Origin: Trametes villosa
Taxonomy: Eukaryota > Basidiomycota > Agaricomycetes > Polyporales > Polyporaceae
DNA: 64,000 bases
Direction: 5' to 3'
Assembly: GCA_002964805.2 (NCBI GenBank)
Contig: PUDQ02000010.1
Location: forward strand, 558,001 to 622,000
The notes under the pieces: generated by a model
Database searches by the model: none
Told to the model about the DNA's origin: nothing
Seen by the model: only the letters and a program-made list of their open reading frames with translations
Program-made: the position numbers and the translations under genes
Part shown: piece by piece, positions 35,376 to 46,924 of the stretch
Layout: each line of letters begins with the position of its first letter
How positions within the stretch are numbered: the stretch's first letter is position 1

Positions 35376-35888
35376 TCATTTCTGCAAGGCAGAGGAGATG
35401 GGAATTAATTTGAAGGAAATAGTGTCTTCTATTGTGAATGACATTGTGGGCTTCAGTACGCGGTCCGCTGCTAGTCCCGCAAGCTTGTCGTCCAAGAGGC
35501 ACGTCCCAAAGAGCTTCCACTTGTCAGCCCAGCCTCTTGTTGAGCGCATGCCCGGTTTGAGCACCAGTACCTCGCATAGGAATTTGTCGCATGCAGTGGC
35601 GAGTATGGCATTGGGGCACCCGAAGAGGATGTGTGCTTCATCCTCAACCGCTGTGCACGTGCAACAGAACCAGCAGATCCGGCGTTCATGAGGGATGCAG
35701 TGCTTGCGGAGCGCATCAATTGTGTAGGGCGGGACTCCTGCGAGCAGTCGAGCTAGTGCACAGCGGCAGGAAATGCTCAAGATGGCACGGTACGCGCAGA
35801 GCGAGTAGTGCTTGTCAATGAGAGGGGGGTGTGTGGACGACTTGCACAGGCATGGGAGTAACACCGAGTGCCATGGGACCAGCTTCAT
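35376..35888 (-). pseudogene. LINE (non-LTR retrotransposon) reverse-transcriptase C-terminal remnant
   Basis: The reverse-strand frame has CWFCCTCTAVEDEAHILFGC, the C-terminal Cys/His motif following the RT and maturase-like regions in basidiomycete LINEs (pattern C..C...VEDE.H.L..C). An Ala/Leu-rich segment precedes it. The RT active-site part (YxDD) is not present nearby. Confidence 0.65.
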
Positions 35889-36930
35889 GGATCATAAGAG
35901 TGCATTGATGGTATGACGTCAATCTTGGTGCACAGGGTGTCTTGTGGGGATGGAATGGCTGAAAGCCTGTGCAGATTGCCCCCTAGGACTGGTGGGTGTG
36001 AAAGTGATTCTGAACGAACTTCAAGTCGACCTCCACCCCCACCACCACCACGCTAACATTGATGCTGTCTCAGCACTAGCAGAGCAATGATCCTCCTTGT
36101 GTGAGGAAGGCGATCTCTGGGGATGTGGTTCTCTTGCAACCCTTTGGTTCAGGCAGAGTGACCCCAAGTCCCCAAGTGGCTCATCATCCAGCAGTGGCTG
36201 CTCTCCTCTGTCCTGCCATCCTGCCCAGCTTCAGCCCAAGTGCCTGTCCTGCAGATCATCAACTCAACCTCTGTGGTTCTTTCTCTCAACTCCCCAATCT
36301 ACGGTGCCAAAATGTGTGCTTGCCACCTGTGCAGCTTGGTAGGGCCAGTCAAAAATGCGATGCCCACAAGATCTCACACAATGCTTAATCACAGACTGCC
36401 ATCAAGCGCGAGGGCACAGCCCACATTGACAACCGTGGAAGAGCATGAGGCTGGGTATCACTGAACCTGCCAATCAACGACTTCATGTATGCCTTGCATG
36501 TTTTCTGCCCCTGCATGGGAGCTCTGACTCCTTTACACCCTTGAAGTGCAGTGTTGCAGACAATGTTCAAGAATGCCGCCTAGGTGCTGTTTGCAAGATG
36601 TTGACAAGTGTCAGTTGACTGACCATTGTCTCGCAGACTTCGGATACCACAAAGTGTTGTAGCCTCCTCCACAGATTTTCATCTCCATCAACCCCTCAGA
36701 AGCAGCAATGCGATGGATTGGACAGCAATTACAGCTCTGATGGGGAACATCGAGGGAAGACTGCCAAGTTGCCTATCAACGAAGGACTTTTCCCCTTTCT
36801 CACGGCCACAATGACCTCGGACACTCTCCCTGATGTCCTACCCTGAGCCTCCTCAAGGAGAACCACACACACAACCTCTCACTTGCGAGGCAGCGCATCG
36901 TCTGCAATACTGGCTGTCTGCCTGTCCTAG
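35889..36930. other. Gene-free stretch
   Basis: Only short, overlapping frames with no splice-consistent chain. No repeat edges were recognised. Confidence 0.4.
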
Positions 36931-36934
36931 AGCA

Positions 36935-37150
36935 GAGCATAGGTCCAGGTCTCCCTTAGGTCGACCTATGTGTGACCCACAGTAGAACCTATAGGTCCAG
37001 GTCATGTAGGTCCAGGTACCCATATACCAGGTCGCCCCCAGTTCTGGATCAGGCATTCTAGACACCGTGACCTGCTGCAGGTTACCTGTACAGGTCGGGA
37101 CCTGTACAGGTTATATTCCGGGTCCAGGTTGACCTATCACATCCAGGTTG
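36935..37150. repeat. AGGTC-rich repeat related to the MITE at 26.5 kb
   Basis: Many AGGTCCAGGT and AGGTCGACCTA motifs like those inside the 26533-27048 element. Clear terminal repeats were not seen, so it is probably a truncated copy. Confidence 0.45.
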
Positions 37151-37380
37151 ATTGCCATTGAAACTCACACCAATAGCATCACACAAGCCTCACAAACGAA
37201 GTGTACATGTGACAGTGATGCATAGCATAAGATGATAAGGCAGTACATGGCATACAATCTAGTCGAAAGCGAGCATAGGGACGCAGCCGGGAGAGCATAA
37301 GTAAGTAAGGAGTAGCATAGGCATGACTTGTAGTCAGGGTTAGTTATGTAACAGGATTGTATCGAGTGTTGTTAGTTCAC

Positions 37381-40300
37381 TTAGTACTCGTAATCAGAGC
37401 CGGAGTAGTAAGTGAGTAAGCTAGGGCAACTATCATCATCCGACACCTCCCCATCAGAAGCCCCGGGAAGATCTGGCGTGTCACCAATCAGGATGTCGCC
37501 GGCTGGGGTGGGCGCAGGTGCGACAACGGCGGGGGCGACAACAGCGAGCGCAGCGGCGACAGGGATGACAGGTGTAGGCACGACAGGCGCGAGCGCAACG
37601 GGCACGGTCGCAATGGTAGCGAGCGCGGCGGCGGCGGCGGGCGCCACAACCGCGGGCGCAGCGGCGGCGGCAGGCGCCACAACCGCAGGCGCAGCGGCGG
37701 CGGTGAGCGCAACAAGCGCGGGCATGGGCGCAACGACCACGGGCGCTGCCGTCGTGAGCACAGCGGCGGTGGGCACAGCGGCGGTGGGCGTGACAGGGGC
37801 AGGGACAGTCGGCGCGAGCATGACCGGCGGAGGCGGGACGGGCGGAGGCGCAACAGAGGGAGGCGCAACAGGCGCCGGCGTGGCGAGCGCAGGCGCGATG
37901 GGGGCAGCCGTCGTGGTGGCTCCAGTCGCGGTGGTGTTTGCGGGCGCGCGGATGTTTGCGGGCGCAAGGGTGTTTGCGGGCGCGAGGGTGTTCGTGGTCA
38001 CGGCAGGTGCGAGCGTTGCAGTAGCCGCGGTCACAGCCGCACGGGGAGCAGCAGTCGCGGTGCCGGGTGTTGCGACACGCTCGGCACGCGAGCAAGCCGC
38101 AGAGGCAGACATGGCACGGGCACGTTGGGAAGCGGAGAGCCAGGCAACCGGGTGATCGGCAGGGGCTGCAGGTCCCAACAGTGCTGCCGATGGCTCAAAC
38201 CGCACGAAAGCGCTGGCTGGGGCAAAGACAGCCTATCAAGCTGGGTTAGTACACGCACGGTGTGAAACCGAGTAATGCCCACTTGGGGGGAGAGGGCCAA
38301 TTCTGGCAGATCCGATTGATGAGGCGTTGTAGAGTATTTCTATCAGATATAAACACTTCTTTGCACAATTAATAGTTACTGCAAACATTGCACTATCTGA
38401 ATTGGACCACAGAGGACCACTCACAACATCATGTTGATTTGAATCTGCCTGATTTCTGGCTTAGCAACACCAGACGATATTCACTTGAGACTATTAACTG
38501 GACAAGCAGTGTACACAAAGGACTGCATTGATTGAGTTACTATGCAGGTCAGTTGCAGCAATTACTTTCTTATGCCATAGCCATTACAGCATTATTAGCA
38601 GCTGATCTAATTATTTTGTATCTGATTAGAGATATATCTCAGCATTGTCCTCTCGTGGGTGGGTGCCCTAGCATAGGAGGTCTGTTCCTATTGCCCATAT
38701 CTTCATATCTCAGAACACACAATAAACCAACTTGCTTGAAAGTAATATTAGTGTTTGAGCATTTATTAGGACTGATCAAATCAGCTATGGCATTCACCAA
38801 CAGATAGTAATTACAAGTCTGAGGTGCTGTTACAGAGCTGGAGTTTGTGTGCGTGAACTGATTCAAGCTTCTCCCAGTTATGCAGCCTGCTTCCTGGTTT
38901 ATTATTCTGACCTATACATGTTCGACATGATTCTATGAGCCCTCTCCAACTATACATATCTCACATGGGTGTAGCAAAGTGAGATTAACAGAAGTGTTAC
39001 ATTATTAACTTGTATTCATTGACTTTCCTTCCTATCTCTACTATCTGCCATAGCTCATGACTACTTTGATGCAAGGACATTCTCATATATACATTTCATC
39101 TGCAAGATGACTTGTGGCAGCAGGAGTTAGATATGTTGACTTGATCTGTACAGGGGGTGATCTAACACTACTGATATTTTTCAGGCCTCTGACCATGTTT
39201 GGGACAATTGGATAGATAATAAAAAGCTTAATCTGATCACATATAACACTCTGGAGGATAGTGCATGAAGTACTATGATATCAGCTAGAGAAACAGGATG
39301 TGGCTGAAGTATGGCACTAATGGGTAATTGCAGCACTGTTAGACAGTGCTGTAGTGGACATCACACCTCACTTTTTACACAGGGTGATTTAGCTCATACA
39401 TAGCTTCCTGGCAACATTTATTTCATCTCATTTGGACTACCAGTGGCAGAGATACAAAGGAATATGTGTGAAGAGCCAAACAAGACCAAAGCTGATGGCA
39501 GGGAACGCGGATTCTGCGTTCCCTGCCATCAGCTTTGGCTTTGTTTGTTTTCAGCCACAGCTGTCATCAATGACCCTCCTTTCCTCTTGATATAATACAT
39601 TCAACAGCATGTAACACCTCAGTGTTTCTCTGCCTAGCACACCACCAGAGGTGTTTCATTGACTGGGTCATAGTATCATGGTGAAAATTCTGGGCCAATT
39701 GAATATACTATACAGTGCTGTCATTTTAAGCACAATTTGAGCATTTATGCAGCCTGTGATCACCCTTACAACAAATAGCATGTCCCATTAGGTAGACATT
39801 GAAAAGCTGAATCCAATGGTATATAATACTTTGGGGGTTTGTGCACATTGCACTGAGGTATGAACCATAGAAGCTGAATGTGGCTGAATTGTGGCACTAA
39901 TGGGGAATTGAAGTTCTAACCATGACTGCCATGGTAGATATTACATCACCATTTGTACACCATTGGATTCTGCTCACTCATGGCTTTCTAATGACATACA
40001 ATACATGATATTTGGACTATCCAGTGGCCCAAAATGAAAGCATTTGTGTTGGGAGCCAAACATGTACAAAGCGGGAGGCACGCCGACGCGAATCCGCGTT
40101 ATCGTGCCTCCCGCTTTGTACTTGTTTGTTCTCAGCCACAGCTTACATTATTGCCCCCTCCTCTAGTTCTTTGACCACTGCTCCTCCAATTCTGCTTCAA
40201 ATGGCATGTGTCATATACTGTTAGGAAGGTGCTCCTGAGCTCTACAATATGGGGGTATTGATGGGTATTAATGACCATTATGTTCTCTATAAAACCTTAT

Positions 40301-41838
40301 GAGAAGGACACATAAATCACTTACTCAGCCTGTACAGCAGTGTACAGTCAATTTGAACTGATTACTATGATATCATTAGACCCTGCTTAGGTCTGGAAAG
40401 TACCTAGGGGTGTAGCTGTGATACAAGCACCCTTCTGTCCCTTTAAACCATCAATGTCTCATTCACCAAGCAAAAAAACAGTAAATCGCTGTTGACACAG
40501 TAGTCTCCTTATTAAATGGTGTATATCTTTGCTCCTTAAGACACCTATGGTCAAGGGCTACCTGATGTGATTGTTTCTGTGGCCCAATACCCTCTAGTTA
40601 CTGCCCTAAAGAGGTTTTACTCATTTTGAAGCAGTGCTAGCACCCAAGGGTCTGAATTGTCCTGCAGGTTTTTGGCCACAGCAAATCCAGTTGTTGCTCA
40701 AACTACAGGTGCAGTATACCATTAGGAAGGCATTTTTGAGGGCTATCTAATGGTGGTTTTTAATGCTGACTTGAATCATCACTGCTGCTGGTATGTGGCA
40801 CAAGAGCACTTATAAGCACCCAATGAGAGACAGTGAGCAATGTATGGCCCATACCTCCTTCCATTTGTATCTAAAATGCATGTGTTATATACCATCAGGA
40901 GGCTGGTTTCAAGCTCTAACTGATTAGTGTACATCCTCTCAGCATAAGCCTTAAGGCTGCATGGTTATGCACAATTTGATGTCTTATCATTGAATGAGCA
41001 GCCAGGGAGGCTGTTGTAAAGACCTCAGTATATGGGAAGAGACAGTGTTGGATGTACAGTTACCAATCAAGCTGTTGTAGCAAGATCACACCTCAGTGTA
41101 TTGTGACTGAAGTATGGTTGTGAAGAACAGCTACATAATCTCAGTATGTAGTGATGTTATGTCACAATTACTTCTGATATGTGATCAATGGATATACCCC
41201 TTATAAAAGCATTAGTAGCATACCTTGTGGCTTCAAACAGTGATGGGGAGAGTGATTGCCTGTGCTGTGCCACCTAGGGTTACACAGGCGCCCAGCAGTG
41301 AGCATTAGAGCAAGGCTAGCAAGCAGTCAGGGTGGCTGTGTGCATGATCTAGTCTCTAACCCTAGAGTTTCTAATGGACTGTGACCCTAACCCCAAGTTT
41401 GTATGTGGGAGTTCTATGTGGCGCTTATTTCAAATCTAATGATTTGTTAGCTGAGATTGAAAATATTTTCTCACGGGGTCGACTTGGCGTCGCACATTTT
41501 GGCTGGGAGCTCACCCCATAAGAAACGATTTCTTCGTTCCTCATCAATTGTAACATACCTCGGGCAAGTGCTGCTTGAGGTAAACGAGGCACTCGCGCAG
41601 AGCGGCATCAGCACGGTCGCGCGGCCCCAAGATCTGGGCCGCGTACGTCAGGCGGGTCGCAAAGCCTTGGTAGTCGTCTAGATCAACGCCCGGATGTTGA
41701 CTCGCGAACGTGTACGCGCGTACACCGAGCGCGATCTTGATGCACCAGTTGCTGTAGCCAAATAGTGTAACGAACCGTATAGCTCCCGTGACTGTTTTAC
41801 AATACGAACCATCAGCTTCGTATTGTGTCACGAAGCTC
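37381..41838 (-). CDS. Ala/Pro-rich host protein with a Y element in its intron, 5' end unknown
   Basis: The upstream exon (to 41559) encodes TLFGYSNWCIKIALGVRAYT and DAALRECLVYLKQHLPE. It ends at a donor GTATGT. The downstream exon 38232-37381 (284 codons with stop) opens AVFAPASAFVRFEPSAA, has a long Ala/Pro/Val low-complexity region and ends in an acidic tail GEVSDDDSCPSLLTYYSGSD. The acceptor side has TACTAAC and GATAG. The intron is 3326 bp, but 55 bp without Y copy 6, and both exons stay in frame. Upstream, the frame runs into hairpin-rich DNA near 41838 and the start is not found. The low-complexity part makes homology calls unreliable; no function is proposed. Confidence 0.65.
39486..39538. 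repeat. Hairpin cassette A in Y copy 6
   Basis: A 23-bp perfect stem (39486-39508 with 39516-39538). Confidence 0.95.
40064..40121. repeat. Hairpin cassette B in Y copy 6
   Basis: A 19-bp perfect stem (40064-40082 with 40103-40121) with an inner ACGCG/CGCGT stem. Confidence 0.95.
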
Positions 41839-41966
41839 CGGGGCAGCCACCGGGAGCTGCCTGATTAGGCAGGCAGCCCGGGGGAGGCCTGTTATCTCTC
41901 CAGAGATAACAGATCTGGGGAGATAAGGGCCTAATCTCACTGATTAGGCCCCTCCCCTTATCTCCC
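41800..41966. repeat. Cluster of short hairpins
   Basis: ACAATACGAA and TTCGTATTGT (about 41801-41828) form a 10-bp stem. CTGCCT-GATT-AGGCAG lies near 41859. CTGTTATCTCT-CC-AGAGATAACAG lies at 41889-41912. GGGAGATAAGGG pairs with CCCTTATCTCCC (41918-41966) around an inner CCTAATC/GATTAGG stem. The cluster probably marks the edge of an unrecognised small element. Confidence 0.7.
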
Positions 41967-42365
41967 GAGCTGCCCGGCCCTCCCGACAGCCTCAGGGGGC
42001 CGGCGGCTATTTTCCCCTTTGGGCACCATAGCCTGGTAGGTGCTCCCTCCATTGCTCACTCAGTTTTTATTCAATCAGGCTGATTGTAGGCGCGTTTTGA
42101 ACGCATTTCCAGGGCGAACAAGACGAGGGTAAAGCAATGTGTATTAGGTAAGTACTTACTGCGCTTACCACCAGGCTTATACCCCCTTTTGCCAACATAT
42201 TCAGTACCGGGGTGTCATCCCCCCTGTCTATTAGACACACCGGACTTGACACCGGTGTAATCCCCGGCACCTATTTGATGCGCCACTGATCGTCGCAGTC
42301 CCGACCGGAGGAAGTGCCAGCGGTGACGTCACCAATGCCCTGCCCGGAAATGCAGCGGAACCAGC
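41967..42365. other. Gene-free stretch before Z copy 2
   Basis: Short frames only; no recognised gene or repeat edge. Confidence 0.4.
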
Positions 42366-43285
42366 AGCTGTGGTAGTTCTATTATAACATGGTCCGTCTA
42401 ATAGCCCAGAGCGCATTACATTATAAACCTTCCGGGGATATGTGTTTCGTGGTGGTGCGCGTCCGCGTTCGCGGAATATCGGTAAAATGGCCGTCCAGGG
42501 GCAAGGCCCCAGAACGACGCTTTCTGTCGTTTTCTAGATGCTTTACCTGGGCTGGAAAGTTGGATGAGCGAATGACCATCAAGTGTTGGGAGGCTGTACA
42601 AAGTTCAAGCCGCATTTGATGCGAATTGAGCAATGTACAGCCCGGGAGGTGAATCTGTGCTCCAGCCCTACATGGGCGGAGTGCATAACCCGAACCGCTG
42701 GACCGAATTGCGCGCGCAAGGGCTCTCCGGAAAGCCCTGTTTAGCCGCTTTCTGGGGAGCCCACACGCGCCCCGGGGTGACGCAAAACGGGCGAGATATT
42801 GCCAGGATCGCGTCGCCCCAGGGGGTCCAAGTGTATACTATGTAGCGGTATAAATACGCACCGGATCACTTTGCACCGTTGGGGCGTATTGTAGCCCTTG
42901 CCGCTGTGAATCTAACGAGCCACTTGCAGGGCGAATCGGATGAGAAACGAGTAAGATATGAAGCTAGAGAGCGGCCCAAGGAGGAGGGAAGAGCAAAACC
43001 TACCTAATTAGGGTGGTTCCCAGCCGAGAGCCAAAGCGCTCGGATTCCCGCGCCACCCGGGTGGCCGGGAGCTCGGATTGATGAGATTAGAATGTTATCT
43101 ACAAGAGATAAGAAGGGCCCGGGCTGATAAGCAGCCACCCGCCGAAATCGGCCGTATTAGGCAGGTGCCCGGGCTGCTAATAGGGCGGGAGGGCCGGAAA
43201 ATGATACAATAAAAGCCCTACGGTTTATAATGTAATGCGCTCTGGGCTATTAGACGGACCATGTTATAATAGAACTACCACAGCT
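42366..43285. mobile_element. Z family copy 2, MITE with perfect 64-bp TIRs
   Basis: 42366-42429 (AGCTGTGGTAGTTC... to ...TTATAAACC) is the exact reverse complement of 43222-43285. The body is 920 bp in total, without coding capacity, and shares CCAGGGGCAAGGCCCCAG and other blocks with copy 1 at 5.9-6.8 kb. The target duplication is not certain, because the ends themselves read AGCT. Confidence 0.85.
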
Positions 43286-44310
43286 TGTGGCGGAACAGCA
43301 CCGTACGCCTGTCCGTAGTACAGTGTGCCGCGTGGGCGTAGGAGCCCGGTGGGCCGTCGGCTTGTTGATCAAGGTCTCGGGAGCCTGGGAGTACGTGCCG
43401 GGTGGGCTGTCGGCGTGTTAATCAAGGTCTTGGGAAGGGCACCGAGGGGTTCCCCGGAAGACAATCTGGAAATTGGCCGGGGCAGACGCCATCGTGTACT
43501 AGCGACACCATTGGTATACTAGAGACTGGCTGAGAATGGTCATCCACCGCGTGAGGCGTCAGTAATCAACTTCACGATACGCGTGGCGCAAGCGCCGGCA
43601 TCGGTGGCTGATATTGAAGCTCTATCACAGGCCCCATCGCCCGATCGTTCTCTGTGCCTGGCAGCGCCACCCCCACACTCCGATTTCCCCACATTCAAGT
43701 CTGATCACCCGCACTCAAAACTCTGTCATTCACACACTCCTAGTACTTGTGCGATATGCGCCTCTCCTAGCAGCTCTCCGTGACCACTTCGGATTCTCCC
43801 CAGTACTACGACCAGCATCGAACAGCTCCCAGCGGTAAGCGCCACCCCCGCCGGAGATCGATCACGGCCCCGGATGTTGCCCCTCACCTTCGACCTCCTG
43901 AGCAGCAGTCGCTCCCTACGCTCGTCCTTACTATCTCTCTGCTCCTACCTCAGTCAACCACCTCAAGCACTCGTAGTCGCGCGACTGGGGGTTACCAAGC
44001 TTTGCTCTGCGACGGCAGAAGTCGGCGAGGTGCTTAACGGAGCTAGGACTGGGAAGCTTGAACACGGACCTCGCTGGTGAGTACGTCCGCGTCCTCCTCC
44101 TGATTTTGTGACCTATTCCCGGCCGCTCTTTCTCAGCCTTTGCCCGCACCTCGTCCTCTAACGTCCGACCTCACACACGCCCTGCTTCCAACGTCCGACT
44201 TAGCACACGCCTTGCTTCTAACGCCCGACCTCGTCCACCCCCTGTCCACCTTTCTTCTCTTCATCTCGCACCGGGCTCGCCGTACGCCAGTAGCGTCTCA
44301 GACGCCCCGG
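43286..44310. other. Gene-free GC-rich stretch
   Basis: C-rich with near-repeats of the type TCCGACCTCACACACGCC around 44160-44240. No splice-consistent gene found. Confidence 0.4.
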
Positions 44311-44311
44311 C

Positions 44312-44710
44312 GCATCAGCAAAACATGTTCACCTCTTAGGCCTCTGTATCCTCTGTGTTAGAAGTTACAAAGGTCACAGGGATTTCAGAAGTCAGATAAT
44401 ACAGAACCTTTCACAGAGATCCTTAGAAGCTGCAGAGAATACAGAGCTACAGAACCTTTTTTCTGCAGGCAAAATTTGTCTAGGTTCATAGTGTTTGTTG
44501 AGGTTTTTGTATCATGTAAGAAAGTGTTATGCAGACACTACTCAAGCATATGTAAAACACTTCAATCTATCAATAGCTTTGGTCCCTCTGTGAGTCTGCC
44601 AACCTCTGTAATCTCTGCAATATCTGAGTGCCTCTGTAACCTTTAAACATATCTTGCCAATTTCATCAGATGTTACAGAACTCACAGAGGAAAACATGTT
44701 TTGCTGATGC
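44312..44710. mobile_element. MITE of about 400 bp with ATGTTTTGCTGATGC ends
   Basis: GCATCAGCAAAACATGTT at the left end is mirrored by AACATGTTTTGCTGATGC at the right. Inside are repeated CCTCTGTG/CACAGAGG and TTACAGA motifs. No coding frame is present. Confidence 0.7.
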
Positions 44711-45195
44711 GACATCTACAGCGATTGGCGGCCAGCCCCGGCAGCCCATGGCCGCGAAGAGGAGAGATTGCATGTGCTGTAAAAGGTAAGTTCCACACGT
44801 ACCCTATCCCTCCTTCGTATGCCCCTCTCATATCGTACACCGCCGGGACGCTTCTCTCACTATGCCCTACGTTGTCCACTCGCTCGCGTCGATGATGTGT
44901 CATTCGTTTACCATTGCGTTCCAAACCCCGCCCACATACATGTTCCGTGATGTCCTGCTTTTACTGTCCCGCTACCGCCACGGTGTCACCTACGCCCCTT
45001 CCAACATCGATGCACTCGTTTAGCTATCACGTCCCCACATGCTGGGCCCTGGTCAGGTACTCAATTAGTGCTTCGCTATCACTATCACCACTGTATGCGT
45101 GCCGTCGTGCCGTGTGTGAAAATGTCATCCAATCGAGGTTGCGCACGTCTGTTGTGTATGTACAGATCATCGCGTGCCCATCCGCAGAACCCGAA

Positions 45196-45744
45196 CTACG
45201 CCACCCAATGTGGGATCACGAAACCAACAACCTCCTCCAGAATGCCCACCCGGATCTCCATGAATGAGGCATCGGTTAAGCCGTATTCATCTTCCAGTAA
45301 CTGGGCAACACTGTCGAGAGATAAGCAGTCGAAAGTCAGTAGCCAGAGGATCCACGTACTGCACGTTCTCGTAGCTGTACCATCGGTTCGCGTGCGGACG
45401 CACCAACTTCAAGACGGTGTTGTCCTCCTCGTCGCTGTTACTCTCAGTGTCGCCTGCTTCTTTCTTCACCTCTGTCTCTCTGTCTCAGTCGCGTCCCCTT
45501 TCTCGAAAGCGTCCCCTTCCTTGCTCGTGTCTTCGTTCTTCTTCAACATCTCGTCCGGCACTTTGAGTACCACCGTCTGTATGCCGCTCTCTTTCGTCTC
45601 CACGAAGCCGATGATGAATTTGAGTGCCTTCCTTCCGTTGTCAATGGCGGTCACTAGAGCTAATATGTTTCAGAACTCACGTCGACGAAGAGATCAAAAT
45701 CACCCGCCGCTGGCGCATCTCTGCCTCCAAGGACGCTCAGCATG
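45196..45744 (-). pseudogene. Small acidic host protein, frameshifted
   Basis: The reverse strand gives TAIDNGRKALKFIIGFVETK, then an acidic DTESNSDEEDN segment. After a 49-bp intron (45359-45311) it gives VAQLLEDEYGLTDASFMEIR and VGFVIPHWVA with stop at 45198-45196. A frame change in a GAGACAGAGAGACAG run near 45467 breaks it, and the join to a possible start near 45744 is unclear. It sits 40 bp from the KDZ insertion site. The family is not recognised. Confidence 0.5.
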
Positions 45745-45782
45745 GCCTGAACGCGTTAGGACCCTAGCATATTAAGTCTGAT

Positions 45783-45790
45783 GAGCATAA
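45783..45790. repeat. Target-site duplication, left (GAGCATAA)
   Basis: GAGCATAA directly precedes the terminal CACCTGATCATC. The same 8 bp follow the right end at 58661-58668. Confidence 0.88.
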
Positions 45791-46333
45791 CACCTGATCA
45801 TCACAGATAACCCGGCTAACTAGGCTGGCATAGTACCCCACTATGCCAGGCTAATAGGCCCGGAAAGCCGTGTTCCGCCATACTGCCAGTTGCACGGCAG
45901 ACTGGCCTCCTCCCCTGCCTCTAACAGGCATACAACCCCCTCCCCATATGCGGCAGCTATGTCGTAGATGTAGATAACATACGATAAGGAGATCTAACAG
46001 ATCTAGGCTGATAAGACAGATCAACCGGGCGTTGAGTAGCAGCGCGCGCCTACGGCCCCCCTCGGCAATCGCCCCGCCGGCGCTAGCCCCCGCCACATCG
46101 CTCCCGAGGTCGTGCTCGCTGTCGGCCACGACGCCGACGATGCTCCCCCCGTCCCCCGCTCAGTTCCTGTCCGTTTCGCCCCGTTCTTGTTCTTAACAGC
46201 TTGTATCTGCTGCGCGCTTCCTCTACAACATATACTATAGCCACATAGTACTTGCGTGCCTCCCAACCGCGACCCACCCCGCCGCCCGCCGCCCGCCGCC
46301 ACACCCCGCCCTGCCACGCACGTTCACCGCGCG
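45791..46333 (+). repeat. Left TIR of the KDZ transposon
   Basis: It starts CACCTGATCATCACAG. A subterminal hairpin CTGGCATAGT-ACCCC-ACTATGCCAG lies at 45825-45849, a plausible transposase site. The inner end is rich in CCGCCCG repeats. It encodes matching short frames with the right arm, an effect of the repeat and not a gene. Confidence 0.9.
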
Positions 46334-46705
46334 CTCGCGCATATGTGGCCACATCTACGCCACTCGTTGCGACCGGCACGGCGCGGTGTCGTGCTCGTTG
46401 GGGTTTGGGATTGAGTGATGAATTTGTGTCGTAGTTGGCGTGGTCGACGTCGAGTCCAGAAATTTGTTTTTCGATGTCGAGGGGAGTTGGTGTTGTGATT
46501 AGTCCCTTGAAGCGCGAGCTTGCCGCAAAGCGTGTGGGGTTTCCTGTTTTTCCAACAGAGGCTTCGCCGAGTTCGCAATGCTTAGTTCTTGAATCTATAC
46601 ACCCGGTACACCCGAGATGGTGACGTTGACGATCTGTAAAAGAATTAGTCTGTTCACGACTGGGTGAGAGCTTCCTACTAAGCTCTCCGTTGCTTGTCTT
46701 CTGAT

Positions 46706-46924
46706 GCGACTCTCCAAGAGTCTGCTGCTGGGACTCTCCTAGAGTCTACTACTGAGGTTCTCCACGAACTGTGCTACGGGGCTCTCCAAGAGGCGTACTA
46801 CTGTGCAATGCTCTCCTAGAGCCTGCTACTGGGACTCTCCAAGAGTCGTCTGCGGTAACTCTCCAAGAGTTATTTCCTGTGGCCCTCCTAGATCCGTCTG
46901 CTGCTGAGTGCTCTCCTAGAGTGC
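46706..46924. promoter_or_regulatory. Array of nine ACTCTCCWAGAGT palindromes at about 24-bp period
   Basis: Palindrome centres fall near 46715, 46739, 46763, 46787, 46816, 46840, 46865, 46889 and 46916. The consensus is GACTCTCCWAGAGTC followed by a CTGCTACTG-like spacer. The regular spacing and dyad symmetry fit a protein-binding array. It lies inside the KDZ element between TIR and transposase. Some units are imperfect (GTTCTCCACGAAC, CCCTCCTAGATCC). Confidence 0.75.

Larger units (their letters stand above)
38282..41552 (-). mobile_element. Y family copy 6, full length, in an intron
   Basis: A 3.27-kb element with both ends intact, flanked by A and A (T^T on the other strand). It is nearly identical to copy 4 reversed, so the two form an inverted pair about 5.1 kb apart. 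It carries cassette A at 39486-39538 and cassette B at 40064-40121. Confidence 0.88.

Noticed and set aside
37481..38095. Cys/His-rich reverse-strand frame that looks zinc-finger-like
   Set aside because: It is a frame shadow of the GCG/GTG-rich low-complexity exon; the Ala/Pro frame splices correctly and has a natural acidic end.
45851..46129. Matching 92-residue frames in both KDZ TIRs as a duplicated gene
   Set aside because: They arise from the inverted repeats; no supporting splice or start signals.
46706..46924. CRISPR-like array
   Set aside because: Eukaryotic context, 24-bp period with near-identical spacers, and palindromic units; it is a binding-site-like tandem array.
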